From: an uncultured bacterium
GTDB taxonomy: Bacteria > Cyanobacteriota > Vampirovibrionia > Gastranaerophilales > Gastranaerophilaceae
NCBI GenBank assembly: GCA_950022495.1
Contig: CATLLJ010000004.1
Coordinates: 111,830-175,829, forward strand
Reading direction: 5' to 3'
DNA length: 64,000 bases
Each line of letters opens with the position of its first letter. Position 1 is the first letter of the stretch. Positions 1-8,573 of the stretch are shown here, one piece after another. The notes under the pieces were generated by a model. That model was not told the origin of the DNA, made no database searches, and worked only from the letters and a program-made list of their open reading frames with translations. The position numbers and the translations under genes are program-made.

Positions 1-326
1 GCATCTTTCGGCAGTTTAATTGGCGGGTGTCCTTCACCGCCTTCTTCGCCAACAGCCATAGTTGTTAGCTTTGCATTATTTTTTGTCTGTTTTTTCTTTG
101 GAGCATTTGTCATTGCACCATCATTAAAGTTAACAAATGTGTTATCATCCGGATTAGATTCGATACTTAATCCTTTTACTTTAAATTCAGCATTTGTTTT
201 TTCTGTTTTTTGAGCTTTTTCAGATTTTTCAAATGAAATATTAGCAATTTTTTTTGCTGCATTCTTAATACTTTTAAGTTCTGAATTCTTTTTAGGGGAC
301 ATACCATTGCCGTCTACTCTTACCAT
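1..326 (-). CDS. Probable graspetide precursor, 3' end outside the window
   Basis: The reading frame opens at the ATG complementary to 324-326, preceded by an AAGGAGC ribosome site, and runs off the window after 108 codons without a stop. The first ~85 residues are Lys/Asn/Ser-rich and polar, without signal peptide or membrane segment. Residues 88-97 read TTMAVGEEGG, followed by EGHPPIKLP. A T-T-x4-E-E core is the hallmark of plesiocin-type (group 2) graspetides, in which an ATP-grasp ligase joins Thr hydroxyls to Glu carboxylates. An ATP-grasp gene starts 129 bases away on the opposite strand, which supports this reading. Further core repeats may lie to the left of the window. Alternative: an unrelated small lineage protein with a chance motif. 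Confidence 0.55.
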   Translation of the reverse strand, partial: MVRVDGNGMSPKKNSELKSIKNAAKKIANISFEKSEKAQKTEKTNAEFKVKGLSIESNPDDNTFVNFNDGAMTNAPKKKQTKNNAKLTTMAVGEEGGEGHPPIKLPKD

Positions 327-409
327 TCAGTGCTCCTTTCAATTTATACATTGATATATTACGGAATGTTTTTTCAAAAACTTTAATATTATGATTTTTT
401 TGTTACAAT

Positions 410-437
410 TTGAAAAATTTTAATAGTGGCGTATATT
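410..437 (+). promoter_or_regulatory. Candidate sigma-70 promoter of the ATP-grasp gene
   Basis: TTGAAA (410-415) and TATATT (432-437) are separated by 16 bases. The predicted start of transcription would be only about 11 bases before the start codon, so the ribosome site AGAGGTGAG (443-451) would sit at the very 5' end of the message. Confidence 0.4.
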
Positions 438-454
438 AAAAAAGAGGTGAGAAC

Positions 455-1330
455 ATGATAATAATTATAGGTAGTGATGAAGATTTTCACGCAAAATATG
501 TTTTAGAAAATCTAATAGAACAAGGTCACAATGCAAAATATTTAGATACCAGAGATTATCCATTAATTAAATGGTCTCCGGAGAGAGAAAATGATTATAT
601 AGTACTTGATAATGAAAAAGTTTATATTAATGATGTTCAAGGTCTTTACTGGAGATGGTATTATGGTATAAATTATGGGACTTCTGATATTGTTTATAGA
701 GAAAAATTATCTGCTCTTGAAAGTTTTTTGACTTCAATTGAAGATATTAGTTATAACTCTATGCAAGCTGTTGAACTTCATTATAAAAAAGGTCTTCAAA
801 GCAAAATTATGCAAAATAATGGAATAAGAATTCCAAGAACAATTGTTACAAATGACAAAGATGTAGTTGCAGATTTTTATATAAGTAATAATAAAAGTAT
901 AATTTATAAACCTGTCAGGGGTGGTGCTTATACCCAAAAATTTAAAGAGGAAGACTTATTACGTACAGATTCTCTAATTAACTGTCCTGCACAATTTCAA
1001 GAATTTGTTGATGGGGTTGATATTAGAGTTTATGCATTTGACAGCGGAGAGACTTTTGCGGGTGAGATTATTGCTGAAAATGTTGATTTTAGACAAGATG
1101 AAGACGCAATAATAAATAAAGTTGAATTACCGGTCAAAATTCAAGAAGATTGTTTGAAAATTCTTAAATTATTAGGACTTAAGTATTCCGGAATAGATGT
1201 AAGGTTAAGTAAGGATGGAGAATATGTCTTTATTGAAGCAAATCCCGCACCGATGTTTTACTATTTTGAAAAAGTTACCGGACATCCAATCACGCAAACT
1301 CTTATAAATAATCTTATTAAAGAAAAATAA
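455..1330 (+). CDS. ATP-grasp ligase, MvdD/PsnB-like graspetide maturase candidate
   Basis: This 291-residue protein has the two-part layout of ATP-grasp peptide maturases. The N-terminal ~100 residues look like a pre-ATP-grasp domain ending in VQGLYWRWYYG, comparable to the WYRR-type segment of this family. The ATP-grasp domain follows, with the nucleotide-binding lysine in YKPVRGGAYT (~residues 150-159), the central strand QFQEFVDGVDIRVYAF and the metal-binding motif DVRLSKDGEYVFIEANPAP. Family members use ATP to activate side-chain carboxylates and form ester or amide links in a ribosomal peptide. Strong Shine-Dalgarno AGAGGTGAG. The divergent neighbour carries a T-T-x4-E-E core, which fits a precursor. 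A RimK-like glutamate ligase is the alternative. The family assignment is firm; the substrate is inferred. Confidence 0.75.
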   Translation: MIIIIGSDEDFHAKYVLENLIEQGHNAKYLDTRDYPLIKWSPERENDYIVLDNEKVYINDVQGLYWRWYYGINYGTSDIVYREKLSALESFLTSIEDISYNSMQAVELHYKKGLQSKIMQNNGIRIPRTIVTNDKDVVADFYISNNKSIIYKPVRGGAYTQKFKEEDLLRTDSLINCPAQFQEFVDGVDIRVYAFDSGETFAGEIIAENVDFRQDEDAIINKVELPVKIQEDCLKILKLLGLKYSGIDVRLSKDGEYVFIEANPAPMFYYFEKVTGHPITQTLINNLIKEK

Positions 1331-1331
1331 C

Positions 1332-1363
1332 AAAAAGGACGGATTAAAAAATCCGCCCTTTTT
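1332..1363. terminator. Bidirectional intrinsic terminator
   Basis: A-tract/GGACGGATT, short A-rich loop, AATCCGCCC/T-tract. It lies between the convergent ATP-grasp gene and pckA and can serve both strands. Confidence 0.85.
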
Positions 1364-1379
1364 TGAGAGATTTTGGGGA

Positions 1380-3041
1380 TTAAACTGAAGCGAAAGATGT
1401 TGCCTGGCTAACAACTGATTCTAATGCTTCTAAAGCATCAGCAGGAAGTTTGTCAATACCAGCTTTTTCAGTTTCTCTAGATTTAACGAAATTAATTCTG
1501 TCGTTCATACGAGCAACGAATTGTTGAGCATATTCTTTGTTAGAGAATGATGCGTCAAAACCTTCGATATCCATAATTTCGATATCAGAGAAGTTTTCCC
1601 ATTTATGGAAATTAGCAGTTCCTTCAACGATAGCTTCGATGATACCTAAAGTGTGTTTAGGCTGAACTTTTGTTCCCATGAATTCGCCTGTGTTCAAGAT
1701 ATAGCAATCAACGCCATCAGCGATTAATTCTTTGAATCTTTCGTAATCCATTGATAGAGGGTAAACTCTGAATGGGTTAGCGTAAGGTTCAACAACTAAT
1801 GCGTTAGGGTCAACACCTGCAGCAAGTCTTTCTGCTGAAGAACGTTTTGTAGCTAATGTAGCACCCATAGCAGAACCTAATGAAGCACCTGACAATTTCA
1901 ATACAGGAGGAATTGTAGGGTCTTTCATTAACCAGAAAATAGCATTGATTGGTTCGTTGATTCTGTCAACTCTGTTTGGTGACCAAAGTTTAGATTTAAC
2001 AGCACGTCCGTTGCCGTTTCTGATATCTTCTGTAACTGAAACAACTTTACCGTCAGCTAAAGCGATAGCACCGGCATTTTGTTGAGTTAAGATATATTTG
2101 TTATCTTCACATCCGATTGGATAATCTGCAGTTTTATCGAAGTAAGCAGGTTCCAAAGCGATTGTGTATTTGTCTTGCATGTTAATAACGAATGCATCAT
2201 CGTGTAAAACAGTGATGTTGTATTTGTTGTTGTGTTTTGCGTGAGTAATAGTTGATTTACCTGAACCAGATAGACCGAATACAGCAACTTGGAAAGATTT
2301 TCCACCTTCTAAGTTGTAACGTTTCATACCACCGTGGCAAGAAGCGAAACCGTTACGAGCAGCACAACCCCAGGCAAGAGTTAATGTACCTTTTTTGTGT
2401 TCGCCGAAGTATCTCATACCTAAGATACAAGCACAGTTGTGTTCTGGATCAAAGAATGTCAAACCATAAGGGAAGTCAGGGTGTGACCAATCAGGATCAG
2501 AGAATACAAAGATATCTCCTTCCGGATATTCTTTAGATTCAGCATACATTTCAGCATAAGCTTCGCTGATGTATTGGAAGTTTAACATCCAAGAATACAT
2601 AATGTTTTCAAATCCTTCAGGAATCATCAAGTGAGCTTTAATCATGAAATCATTATCCAAACCAACAACTGCTTCAGTTTTGTACATTAATTTATCACGA
2701 GTACCATAAATAGCTTCACGGATAATTGGTAATAAATATTTCATATCGCAGTTTGGTTCGCCAACGATTTTTCTAGCTGCTGCACAACGTCCAACAACAG
2801 TACCATCGTTGAATAATAATTGGTTAGCACCTTGAGGTAAACCTAATTTTTCAGGTTTGTAAACAGGCATGCCTGTTAATTCAATTGTACCTGAAGATGT
2901 TTTAGCTAACTTGTAAGCTTCTGATACAGATTTAACTTCTTCAACATTGTTGCCGAAGAATGGAGCTGTAATAGTAGCACGAGCAGCAGACATCAATTTT
3001 TTCAATTCTTCTGAATTTGTAAAGAATTCTTTTGTTGTCAT
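1380..3041 (-). CDS. pckA: Phosphoenolpyruvate carboxykinase (ATP type)
   Basis: Encodes 553 residues, the usual length of ATP-dependent PEPCK, which converts oxaloacetate and ATP to phosphoenolpyruvate, CO2 and ADP in gluconeogenesis, or runs in reverse in fermenters. The kinase-1a P-loop GLSGSGKST lies at about residue 256, followed by a metal-binding LHDDAF segment, and KLSGASLGSAMG and NTGEFMGTKV segments further on. The sequence is somewhat divergent from the E. coli enzyme. The start is chosen because a clear AAAGGAGAAAG site precedes it. It is transcribed alone, facing the ATP-grasp gene across a shared terminator. Like other highly expressed genes here it uses more G/C-containing codons than its neighbours. 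Confidence 0.92.
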   Translation of the reverse strand: MTTKEFFTNSEELKKLMSAARATITAPFFGNNVEEVKSVSEAYKLAKTSSGTIELTGMPVYKPEKLGLPQGANQLLFNDGTVVGRCAAARKIVGEPNCDMKYLLPIIREAIYGTRDKLMYKTEAVVGLDNDFMIKAHLMIPEGFENIMYSWMLNFQYISEAYAEMYAESKEYPEGDIFVFSDPDWSHPDFPYGLTFFDPEHNCACILGMRYFGEHKKGTLTLAWGCAARNGFASCHGGMKRYNLEGGKSFQVAVFGLSGSGKSTITHAKHNNKYNITVLHDDAFVINMQDKYTIALEPAYFDKTADYPIGCEDNKYILTQQNAGAIALADGKVVSVTEDIRNGNGRAVKSKLWSPNRVDRINEPINAIFWLMKDPTIPPVLKLSGASLGSAMGATLATKRSSAERLAAGVDPNALVVEPYANPFRVYPLSMDYERFKELIADGVDCYILNTGEFMGTKVQPKHTLGIIEAIVEGTANFHKWENFSDIEIMDIEGFDASFSNKEYAQQFVARMNDRINFVKSRETEKAGIDKLPADALEALESVVSQATSFASV

Positions 3042-3160
3042 AATCTTTCTCCTTTTTGTACCGAATTAATATATTAAGTGTAAAAATTACATTTAACCTA
3101 TATATAGTCAGTGTACTACAAATAAAAAAAGTAAACAAGTGGGTTAAACGGGGGAGATAA

Positions 3161-3199
3161 AAAAGAGCCATTCAAGAAATTTTCTTGAATGGCTCTTTC
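3161..3199 (-). terminator. Intrinsic terminator after tpiA
   Basis: An 18-bp near-perfect stem, AAAGAGCCATTCAAGAAA with its complement, and almost no loop, followed on the minus strand by a T run. It ends the tpiA message about 30 bases after its stop codon. Confidence 0.85.
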
Positions 3200-3227
3200 A
3201 ATTCGACTGTCAATCAAATTTGTTTAA

Positions 3228-4028
3228 TTAAGAAGCAACAGCAACTTTCATAGTTTTTTCAATGATTTCGTTGAAGCTGTCAGCTTTTAATGAAGCACCG
3301 CCGATTAAAGCACCGTCGATATCAGATTTAGCCATTTGTTCTTCGATTGTAGAAGGTTTTACAGAACCGCCATAAAGAATTCTGATAGAATCAGCAGCAG
3401 ATGAACCTGCAACTTCTGAAACAACGCTTCTAATCATTTTGATGACTCTGTTAGCTTCTTCAGCGTCGCAAGATTTACCTGTACCGATAGCCCAGATTGG
3501 TTCGTAAGCGATAACTGATTTAGCAACATCTTCTGATGAAATACCTTCTAAAGCTGCTCTAATTTGAGACGCGATATGAGAATCTGTAACACCAGCTTCT
3601 CTTTGTTCTAAAGTTTCACCACAGCAGATGATAGGGATTAAACCGCCGGCTAAGATAGCTTTTGCTTTTTTGTTAATCATTTCATCTGTTTCTGAGAAAT
3701 ATTGTCTTCTTTCAGAGTGTCCGATGATAACAAATGAACATCCTGCATCTTTTAACATTTCAACAGAAATTTCGCCGGTGTAAGCACCAGATGATTCCCA
3801 GTGGCAGTTTTGACCTGCAACATAAAGTTTAGAACCATTGCATCCGCATCCGCAAGGGATTTCAGAAACTTGATTTAAAGATGTGAAAACAGGTGCGATT
3901 ACAACTGTAGGAAGTTGAGGTGCATCGAATTTTGAAACGAAAGATGAAATTCCTTCATATAAAGCTTTAGCATCGCTTTGAAGAAGGTTCATTTTCCAGT
4001 TACCTGCGATAATAGGTTTTCTTGACAT
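3228..4028 (-). CDS. tpiA: Triosephosphate isomerase
   Basis: Interconverts dihydroxyacetone phosphate and glyceraldehyde 3-phosphate in glycolysis and gluconeogenesis. The start at 4028 gives a 266-residue protein beginning MSRKPIIAGNWKMN, with catalytic Asn10 and Lys12; the frame is open further upstream, but only this ATG has a good AAAAGGAG site and matches the family N-terminus. The catalytic His lies in FVIIGHSERR, the catalytic Glu in AYEPIWAIGTGK, and the phosphate-binding loop is ILYGGSVKP. A short Cys/Gly insertion, CGCGCNGSK, near residue 60 is slightly unusual. Single-gene transcript with its own terminator. Confidence 0.97.
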   Translation of the reverse strand: MSRKPIIAGNWKMNLLQSDAKALYEGISSFVSKFDAPQLPTVVIAPVFTSLNQVSEIPCGCGCNGSKLYVAGQNCHWESSGAYTGEISVEMLKDAGCSFVIIGHSERRQYFSETDEMINKKAKAILAGGLIPIICCGETLEQREAGVTDSHIASQIRAALEGISSEDVAKSVIAYEPIWAIGTGKSCDAEEANRVIKMIRSVVSEVAGSSAADSIRILYGGSVKPSTIEEQMAKSDIDGALIGGASLKADSFNEIIEKTMKVAVAS

Positions 4029-4170
4029 AATAAAAATCTCCTTTTTAAATACCACATTTATACAGTTGCATTCTATATTAAACAAGATTTTAGTGCAACT
4101 CCTCGCTGGAGTGGGTATTCTGCTACCAATATTGGTATAAGGTATCAAATTGATTTAATATATTTACCCC

Positions 4171-4290
4171 GTCATCTTGAGCTGGCACGAGCAGGGGGCA
4201 AGAACGTAGTGGAGTCGCGTTTAATGCGAGTGCCAATAACGAAAGATCTCATAATTTTTGAGATTCTTCGGCTATAACCTCAGAATGACT
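4171..4290. repeat. REP-like imperfect palindrome (GTCATCTTGAG...CTCAGAATGAC)
   Basis: Within the 420-base gap between tpiA and the HEAT-repeat gene, the ends GTCATCTTGAG and CTCAGAATGAC are inverted copies with two mismatches, and an inner hairpin AGATCTCA...TGAGATTCT lies at 4243-4269. Related GTCA-type palindromes occur at 16278, 39366 and 53464. The rest of the gap is AT-rich with no gene that I can support. Confidence 0.6.
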
Positions 4291-4392
4291 GCTCTTACGG
4301 GCACCCTCCCCTTTATTTCCCATCCCATCAAGGGCGGGGAATAATCATGCAGGTTGGAGTAGAAACCCAAATAAAATTTCTATTAAATAACA

Positions 4393-4418
4393 GGGCGGAT
4401 TCTTTTAAGAATCCGCCC
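4393..4418. terminator. Stable hairpin, probable terminator of the HEAT-repeat gene
   Basis: A perfect GGGCGGATTCTT/AAGAATCCGCCC inverted repeat. The following T-richness is weak on the minus strand, where the HEAT-repeat gene ends 31 bases upstream, so termination efficiency is uncertain. Confidence 0.6.
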
Positions 4419-4448
4419 ATGTTATAGTTTTATATTTTTAATCTTTTA

Positions 4449-5306
4449 TTAAAAAGTTCCTGCTGGTTTTTTCTGAGGAGTTGCACCTGGAATTGATTGC
4501 CAGTTTGCTGCCATGATTTTTTTGAATGATTTTAAAGCTGTATCTTCAAGTTCGCCTAACTCTTCAGCTTCCATAATCAATTCTCTTAATGGCATCAACG
4601 CTCTAGGGTCTCTTAAAACACCTAATGCAGCGGCTGCACCAGCTCTAACTAATTCGTTTTCTGAACGGTTTTTCATAACATCAATCAATGCAGGAACTGC
4701 TTTTGTGTCATTTAATTTACCTAATGAAGTTACTGCATAAATTCTTACGTTAACCCATTCGTCATATAACATATTGATGATTTTATCAACAGCTTTTTTG
4801 TTGCCGATTTCACCTAATGCTCTTGTTGCATCACATCTTACGTTAACTTTTTCGTGATCTAATGATTCGATTAAAGCATCAGTTGCAACGTCACCGATTT
4901 CGATTAAAGCATCAGTTGCAGTGATACAAACTTGAGGGTTTTCATCGTTTAAAGATTCAACAAGCGGTTCAACAACGATAGCACCGCCTAAACGACCCAA
5001 TGCACGAGCTGCACGAACTCTAACGTCAACGTTACGATCTTCACGTAAAGATTCTATTAAGTGAGTTGTAGCTGCAGAATCACCAAGTTCACCCAATGCT
5101 CTTGCTGCGTATAATCTAACTGAACCGTTTTTGTCATGTTTTAATACATCGATTAATGGTTCAACGGCTTTAGAGTCACCCATTTCGCCTAAAATACGAG
5201 CAGCATTGTATCTGACTTTTTCTGAATTACTTGTTCTTAAGTCATTCAATAATTCGTCAAATGATTTTTTTACCTGTTTTTTCTTACTGTTCACACTAAT
5301 TGTCAT
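4449..5306 (-). CDS. HEAT-repeat (PBS-lyase-type) protein
   Basis: A 285-residue soluble protein built almost entirely of ~31-residue HEAT-like repeats, each with a variant of VRYNAARILGEMGDSKAVEPL; about seven repeats span residues 25-250. Such alpha-solenoids are protein-binding scaffolds. In Cyanobacteria related repeats form CpcE/F-type bilin lyases, but no phycobilisome gene is present here and the fold is used widely in other roles, so a lyase function should not be assumed. The start is preceded by GGAGG (5312-5317). Single gene, followed by a GC-rich hairpin. The partner and pathway are unknown. Confidence 0.85.
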   Translation of the reverse strand: MTISVNSKKKQVKKSFDELLNDLRTSNSEKVRYNAARILGEMGDSKAVEPLIDVLKHDKNGSVRLYAARALGELGDSAATTHLIESLREDRNVDVRVRAARALGRLGGAIVVEPLVESLNDENPQVCITATDALIEIGDVATDALIESLDHEKVNVRCDATRALGEIGNKKAVDKIINMLYDEWVNVRIYAVTSLGKLNDTKAVPALIDVMKNRSENELVRAGAAAALGVLRDPRALMPLRELIMEAEELGELEDTALKSFKKIMAANWQSIPGATPQKKPAGTF

Positions 5307-5642
5307 TATTTTCCTCCGACACTACAATAAAATATTCACACCTTACTTTTATATAAAAACATTTTTGCGAATATTATTGCCTTTTTTGTGATATCTTAGT
5401 TAACATTGTTTACAATTCATAAATGTTATTGAAATTTTCCTACTAGTTGTACCTTCAAGTGCCAGAGATTTGATTAAGGGTAATACTGACACTTATTTAT
5501 ATTGTACTACTATAATAACACATTTTTCGTCTTATTTCATCAATTTTATAAAAAATTTTAAAAAGTTTTATAATTGTTTTTTTAAATATAAATGCAATTT
5601 AGTAATAAATAAAAATAATGTGTAACAAAACTTAATATTGTA
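5307..5642. other. AT-rich intergenic region, no gene seen
   Basis: This 336-base gap holds the promoter region of the HEAT-repeat gene and the 3' flank of the histidine kinase gene. The 13-mer ATATTGTACTACT occurs twice (near 5500 and 5634). I found no open frame with a ribosome site and no convincing terminator. Confidence 0.5.
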
Positions 5643-7304
5643 CTACTCTCCTTTGATAGTAATAATAAATTCTGTTCCAACCCCAATCTGGCTGTATACC
5701 TGGATTTTACCGTTATGTTTGTCTATAATCTTCTGGCTGATTGCCAATCCCAATCCGGTACCTACTCCTACACCTTTTGTAGTATATCCTGCGGTAAAAA
5801 TTTTATTTAGATTTTCTGCAGGTATTCCGGAACCGTTGTCTTTAAAGTGTACGATTAGGTTTCCGTCAATATATTCAGTTGTAATGATAATTTTACCCTG
5901 TTCGGTAATTGCCTGACATGCATTTACAAGTATGTTTGTAAAAACCTGATTTAACATATTCGGGTAACATTTTATTGGCGGTATTTCTCCGTAAATTTTT
6001 TCTATTTCAATTTTGTTTTTAAGTTCATGTCTTATCAAATCTAATGTTAAGTCGATTTCTTTATTTATGTCTGCTTCTTGAAGTTCTGCTTCATCAAGAC
6101 GTACAAATTTTTTGAGTGAAACGACAATATTACTTATACGCTGAATGGCTTCTTTATCAATAGAATTGATTTCATTAAACATTTCTTTCAAATCTTCCTG
6201 TTCGATTTTTGAAATAAGTTTAGTGATTATTTCGTTATTTGATTTAATGGACGCTACAGGCGTGTTGATTTCATGGGCTACTCCGGCGACTAATTGACCG
6301 AGAGATGCCATTTTTTCAGAATTTATTAACTGAAGCTGTGTTTCTTTTAATTCTTCCAGTGCGACTTTTAAATCGCGGACGTTTTTAGCATTTTTTTGAT
6401 ATAGTTCAGCTCTTATAATGGCGTTTCCAAGCTGGGATGATACAGCATCAAGAATTTCTATTTCTTCATTAAGTTCTCTTTTTTGATAACTGAGTAAAAT
6501 CAGTACGCCAATCATTTTTTGCAAATGATATACAGGTACAATAATACGTAATACGGAATTTTTAAAAGGCTCGGCGTTTAAGTGTTCTTTTAAAGAATAG
6601 CTTATTGAGATATTATTTGATTTTAACTTATTTATTACGTGTTCATCAAAAGAAATTTCGCTATTTTTTGAGCTAATATTATTTTCGCCGTACATTTCTT
6701 TGATTATGAAATTATTGTTGTTGTATGAGGCATAATAAGCTTTAAAGCAGCCAAACATCATTGCAAGTTCTTTCAATGCAGAATTTAAAATCATAGAAAT
6801 GTCCATGGATTCTCTTATGATATTTGAAACTTTGTTAATAAGTGCTATTCTGAAAGCTTGAGATTGTGCCTGCTGGCGGATTTTTTGTAATTCATCGTTT
6901 TCTTCTTCAAGTTTTGAAAGTTTATCTTTATAAATTTCCTGTTTTTTCTTATTGTCGTTCAGCAGGATTTCGGAACTAACATCACGCAGTACGATTATTG
7001 TATAAGCTTTGCGTTTAATTGCTATTAAATCGTAGTAACAAGTTTCTGAATTTGAGGAGGTGTATGTAGTTCTTGCAAAAAAGTTTTCTTTAGAAACGAT
7101 AGCTTGAAATACAGGTGAAAACAAATCAATATTTTCACTATCCATCGGACACATTTCAAATGTCATTTTATGTGCGAATTTTCTTATATCACCAAAGTTC
7201 CGGAAAACATTACAAAACACATTGTTTTTAAAAACAACTTCTTCATAATTCCTGATGATTATAACCGGATCCCTGTATTGATTAAAAAAATCAAACTTTT
7301 TCAT
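5643..7304 (-). CDS. Soluble sensor histidine kinase with GAF domain
   Basis: A 553-residue cytoplasmic kinase without membrane segments. Residues ~1-110 resemble a PAS-like sensor, followed by a coiled coil (~115-145), a GAF-like domain (~150-305), a second short coiled coil and the transmitter. The phosphoacceptor is His344 in VAGVAHEINTP. The ATPase domain shows the N box (QVFTNILVNACQAI), the G1 box (DNGSGIP) and the G2 box (GVGTGLGLAIS). It should autophosphorylate in response to an intracellular cue. No response regulator is adjacent; the NarL-type orphan regulator at 22878 is a possible but unproven partner. It is followed upstream by an XRE repressor and two WYL regulators on the same strand. 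Confidence 0.92.
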   Translation of the reverse strand: MKKFDFFNQYRDPVIIIRNYEEVVFKNNVFCNVFRNFGDIRKFAHKMTFEMCPMDSENIDLFSPVFQAIVSKENFFARTTYTSSNSETCYYDLIAIKRKAYTIIVLRDVSSEILLNDNKKKQEIYKDKLSKLEEENDELQKIRQQAQSQAFRIALINKVSNIIRESMDISMILNSALKELAMMFGCFKAYYASYNNNNFIIKEMYGENNISSKNSEISFDEHVINKLKSNNISISYSLKEHLNAEPFKNSVLRIIVPVYHLQKMIGVLILLSYQKRELNEEIEILDAVSSQLGNAIIRAELYQKNAKNVRDLKVALEELKETQLQLINSEKMASLGQLVAGVAHEINTPVASIKSNNEIITKLISKIEQEDLKEMFNEINSIDKEAIQRISNIVVSLKKFVRLDEAELQEADINKEIDLTLDLIRHELKNKIEIEKIYGEIPPIKCYPNMLNQVFTNILVNACQAITEQGKIIITTEYIDGNLIVHFKDNGSGIPAENLNKIFTAGYTTKGVGVGTGLGLAISQKIIDKHNGKIQVYSQIGVGTEFIITIKGE

Positions 7305-7365
7305 AATAAAATTATAATTTGTTTCTTTATTACGGGCAATTTGTAAATCAATATGCTACATTATG

Positions 7366-7602
7366 CTATTCATTTTCATGAAATAAATTTTCAACTTTTG
7401 TATTTAGAGTGTCTGCAATCGCAAAAATTATTCCAAGGCTTGGAGCTTTCTCTGCTCTTTCAATGCAGCCGATATAATTTCTAGCACTGGAAATTCTGAA
7501 TGCAAGTTCTTCTTGTGAAATATTATGTTTCTTTCTTGTTTTTCTAATATTATTGCCTAAGTTTTTGTATAAATGATAATATTTATTTTTGTTTTCACTC
7601 AT
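7366..7602 (-). CDS. XRE-family helix-turn-helix regulator
   Basis: A 78-residue protein that is essentially one Cro/CI-type HTH domain (residues ~12-70): LGNNIRKTRKKHNISQEELA...ARNYIGCIERAEKAPSL. It probably binds DNA as a dimer. It lies 62 bases upstream of the histidine kinase and 54 bases downstream of a WYL regulator, all on the minus strand, so the block may be co-transcribed. No clear Shine-Dalgarno precedes the ATG. Target unknown. Confidence 0.85.
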   Translation of the reverse strand: MSENKNKYYHLYKNLGNNIRKTRKKHNISQEELAFRISSARNYIGCIERAEKAPSLGIIFAIADTLNTKVENLFHENE

Positions 7603-7655
7603 ACAAACTATTGTTAAATATTTTATTAAAGGTATCTACCACCTGTTTAGGTGCA

Positions 7656-8573
7656 TTAATGGCGATTATAAAGACTAAGAGTTTCATCTATCAACTTTAC
7701 CATTTCATTTCTGAGTGATTTTGGAGATATTATTTCACAATTGTATGAATATCTCATAAGTCTTTTTAGTAGTTTGTCAAATGGTTCGTTTTTATTGATA
7801 ATTGTCAGATTGCCGTTTTTATCATATCCGTCTGAGTATTCATTTTCTTTAACTTTGTATGTTTTAGCAAGTCTGTTTTTTAATTTGTAAACAACAGTTG
7901 TGGTTAATTCTGTCGAATTTGCTATTTGAGGTTGCTTAATAATAGATAAAATATTTGAAATAGGAATATCTACATTTTCTCTTTTAACTATGTCATATAT
8001 TCGTAGATATACTTCCTGCGGTTCATATAGAATCTCTTTAGGTGTGCATTTGCATCTAACTTCCTGACTGTTATGTATATAAAAAACTTCTGTTATATAT
8101 TTGTCCTGACATATTTGCTGGCAATGTTTAATTTTTTCTTTCAAATCAGAATAGAAAAATGAAAAATCATAATCTTTTTTGAGACTATTCAATTTATTTT
8201 TGTCGTTAATGTTCATTCTCTGCATAAGAATTTTCAAAAAGTCTTCTAAATTTTTTGTAATTTCGTTATCAGGAAAATTGTTTATTGATTTACTTAAAAT
8301 ATTAATTGATTTCAAATCATCGGATGAAAATTGCATTGAATATAGGCTGTTTTCAAGTGTGAATTTATGATTTTGTTTGGTTATTTGAACACCAAAAATC
8401 TTTAAAGTATTTATATATTTATTTAAAATTACCTGAATATTATTAGTAGATTGGTCTATACCATCATTGAAAATTTCAATAACATTTTTATAATTTGCCT
8501 CGTCTTTGTATAAAAGATCAATTAATTTAAAAATTTTGAGACAACCATCATTTAATTTTGTACTAATTTTCAA
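7656..8573 (-). CDS. WYL-type transcriptional regulator, second of a tandem pair
   Basis: A 305-residue protein with an N-terminal DeoR-like winged helix (~residues 8-75), a helical linker, a WYL-like beta domain (~155-225; the signature region reads PQEVYLRIYD, so the canonical tryptophan is replaced) and a C-terminal extension resembling WCX (~240-305). WYL domains usually sense nucleic acid or nucleotide ligands. Its start overlaps the end of the upstream paralogue by 11 bases, implying translational coupling. The paired arrangement recalls PafB-PafC, but sequence divergence and the lack of DNA-repair neighbours leave the role open. Confidence 0.7.
   Translation of the reverse strand: MKISTKLNDGCLKIFKLIDLLYKDEANYKNVIEIFNDGIDQSTNNIQVILNKYINTLKIFGVQITKQNHKFTLENSLYSMQFSSDDLKSINILSKSINNFPDNEITKNLEDFLKILMQRMNINDKNKLNSLKKDYDFSFFYSDLKEKIKHCQQICQDKYITEVFYIHNSQEVRCKCTPKEILYEPQEVYLRIYDIVKRENVDIPISNILSIIKQPQIANSTELTTTVVYKLKNRLAKTYKVKENEYSDGYDKNGNLTIINKNEPFDKLLKRLMRYSYNCEIISPKSLRNEMVKLIDETLSLYNRH

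Noticed and set aside
3228-4148. Extended tpiA start at 4148
   Set aside because: The extra 40 residues do not match the family and cover the ribosome-binding site of the true ATG at 4028.
4449-5306. HEAT-repeat protein as a true phycobilin lyase
   Set aside because: No phycobiliprotein or linker genes are present and the repeats alone do not define the activity.
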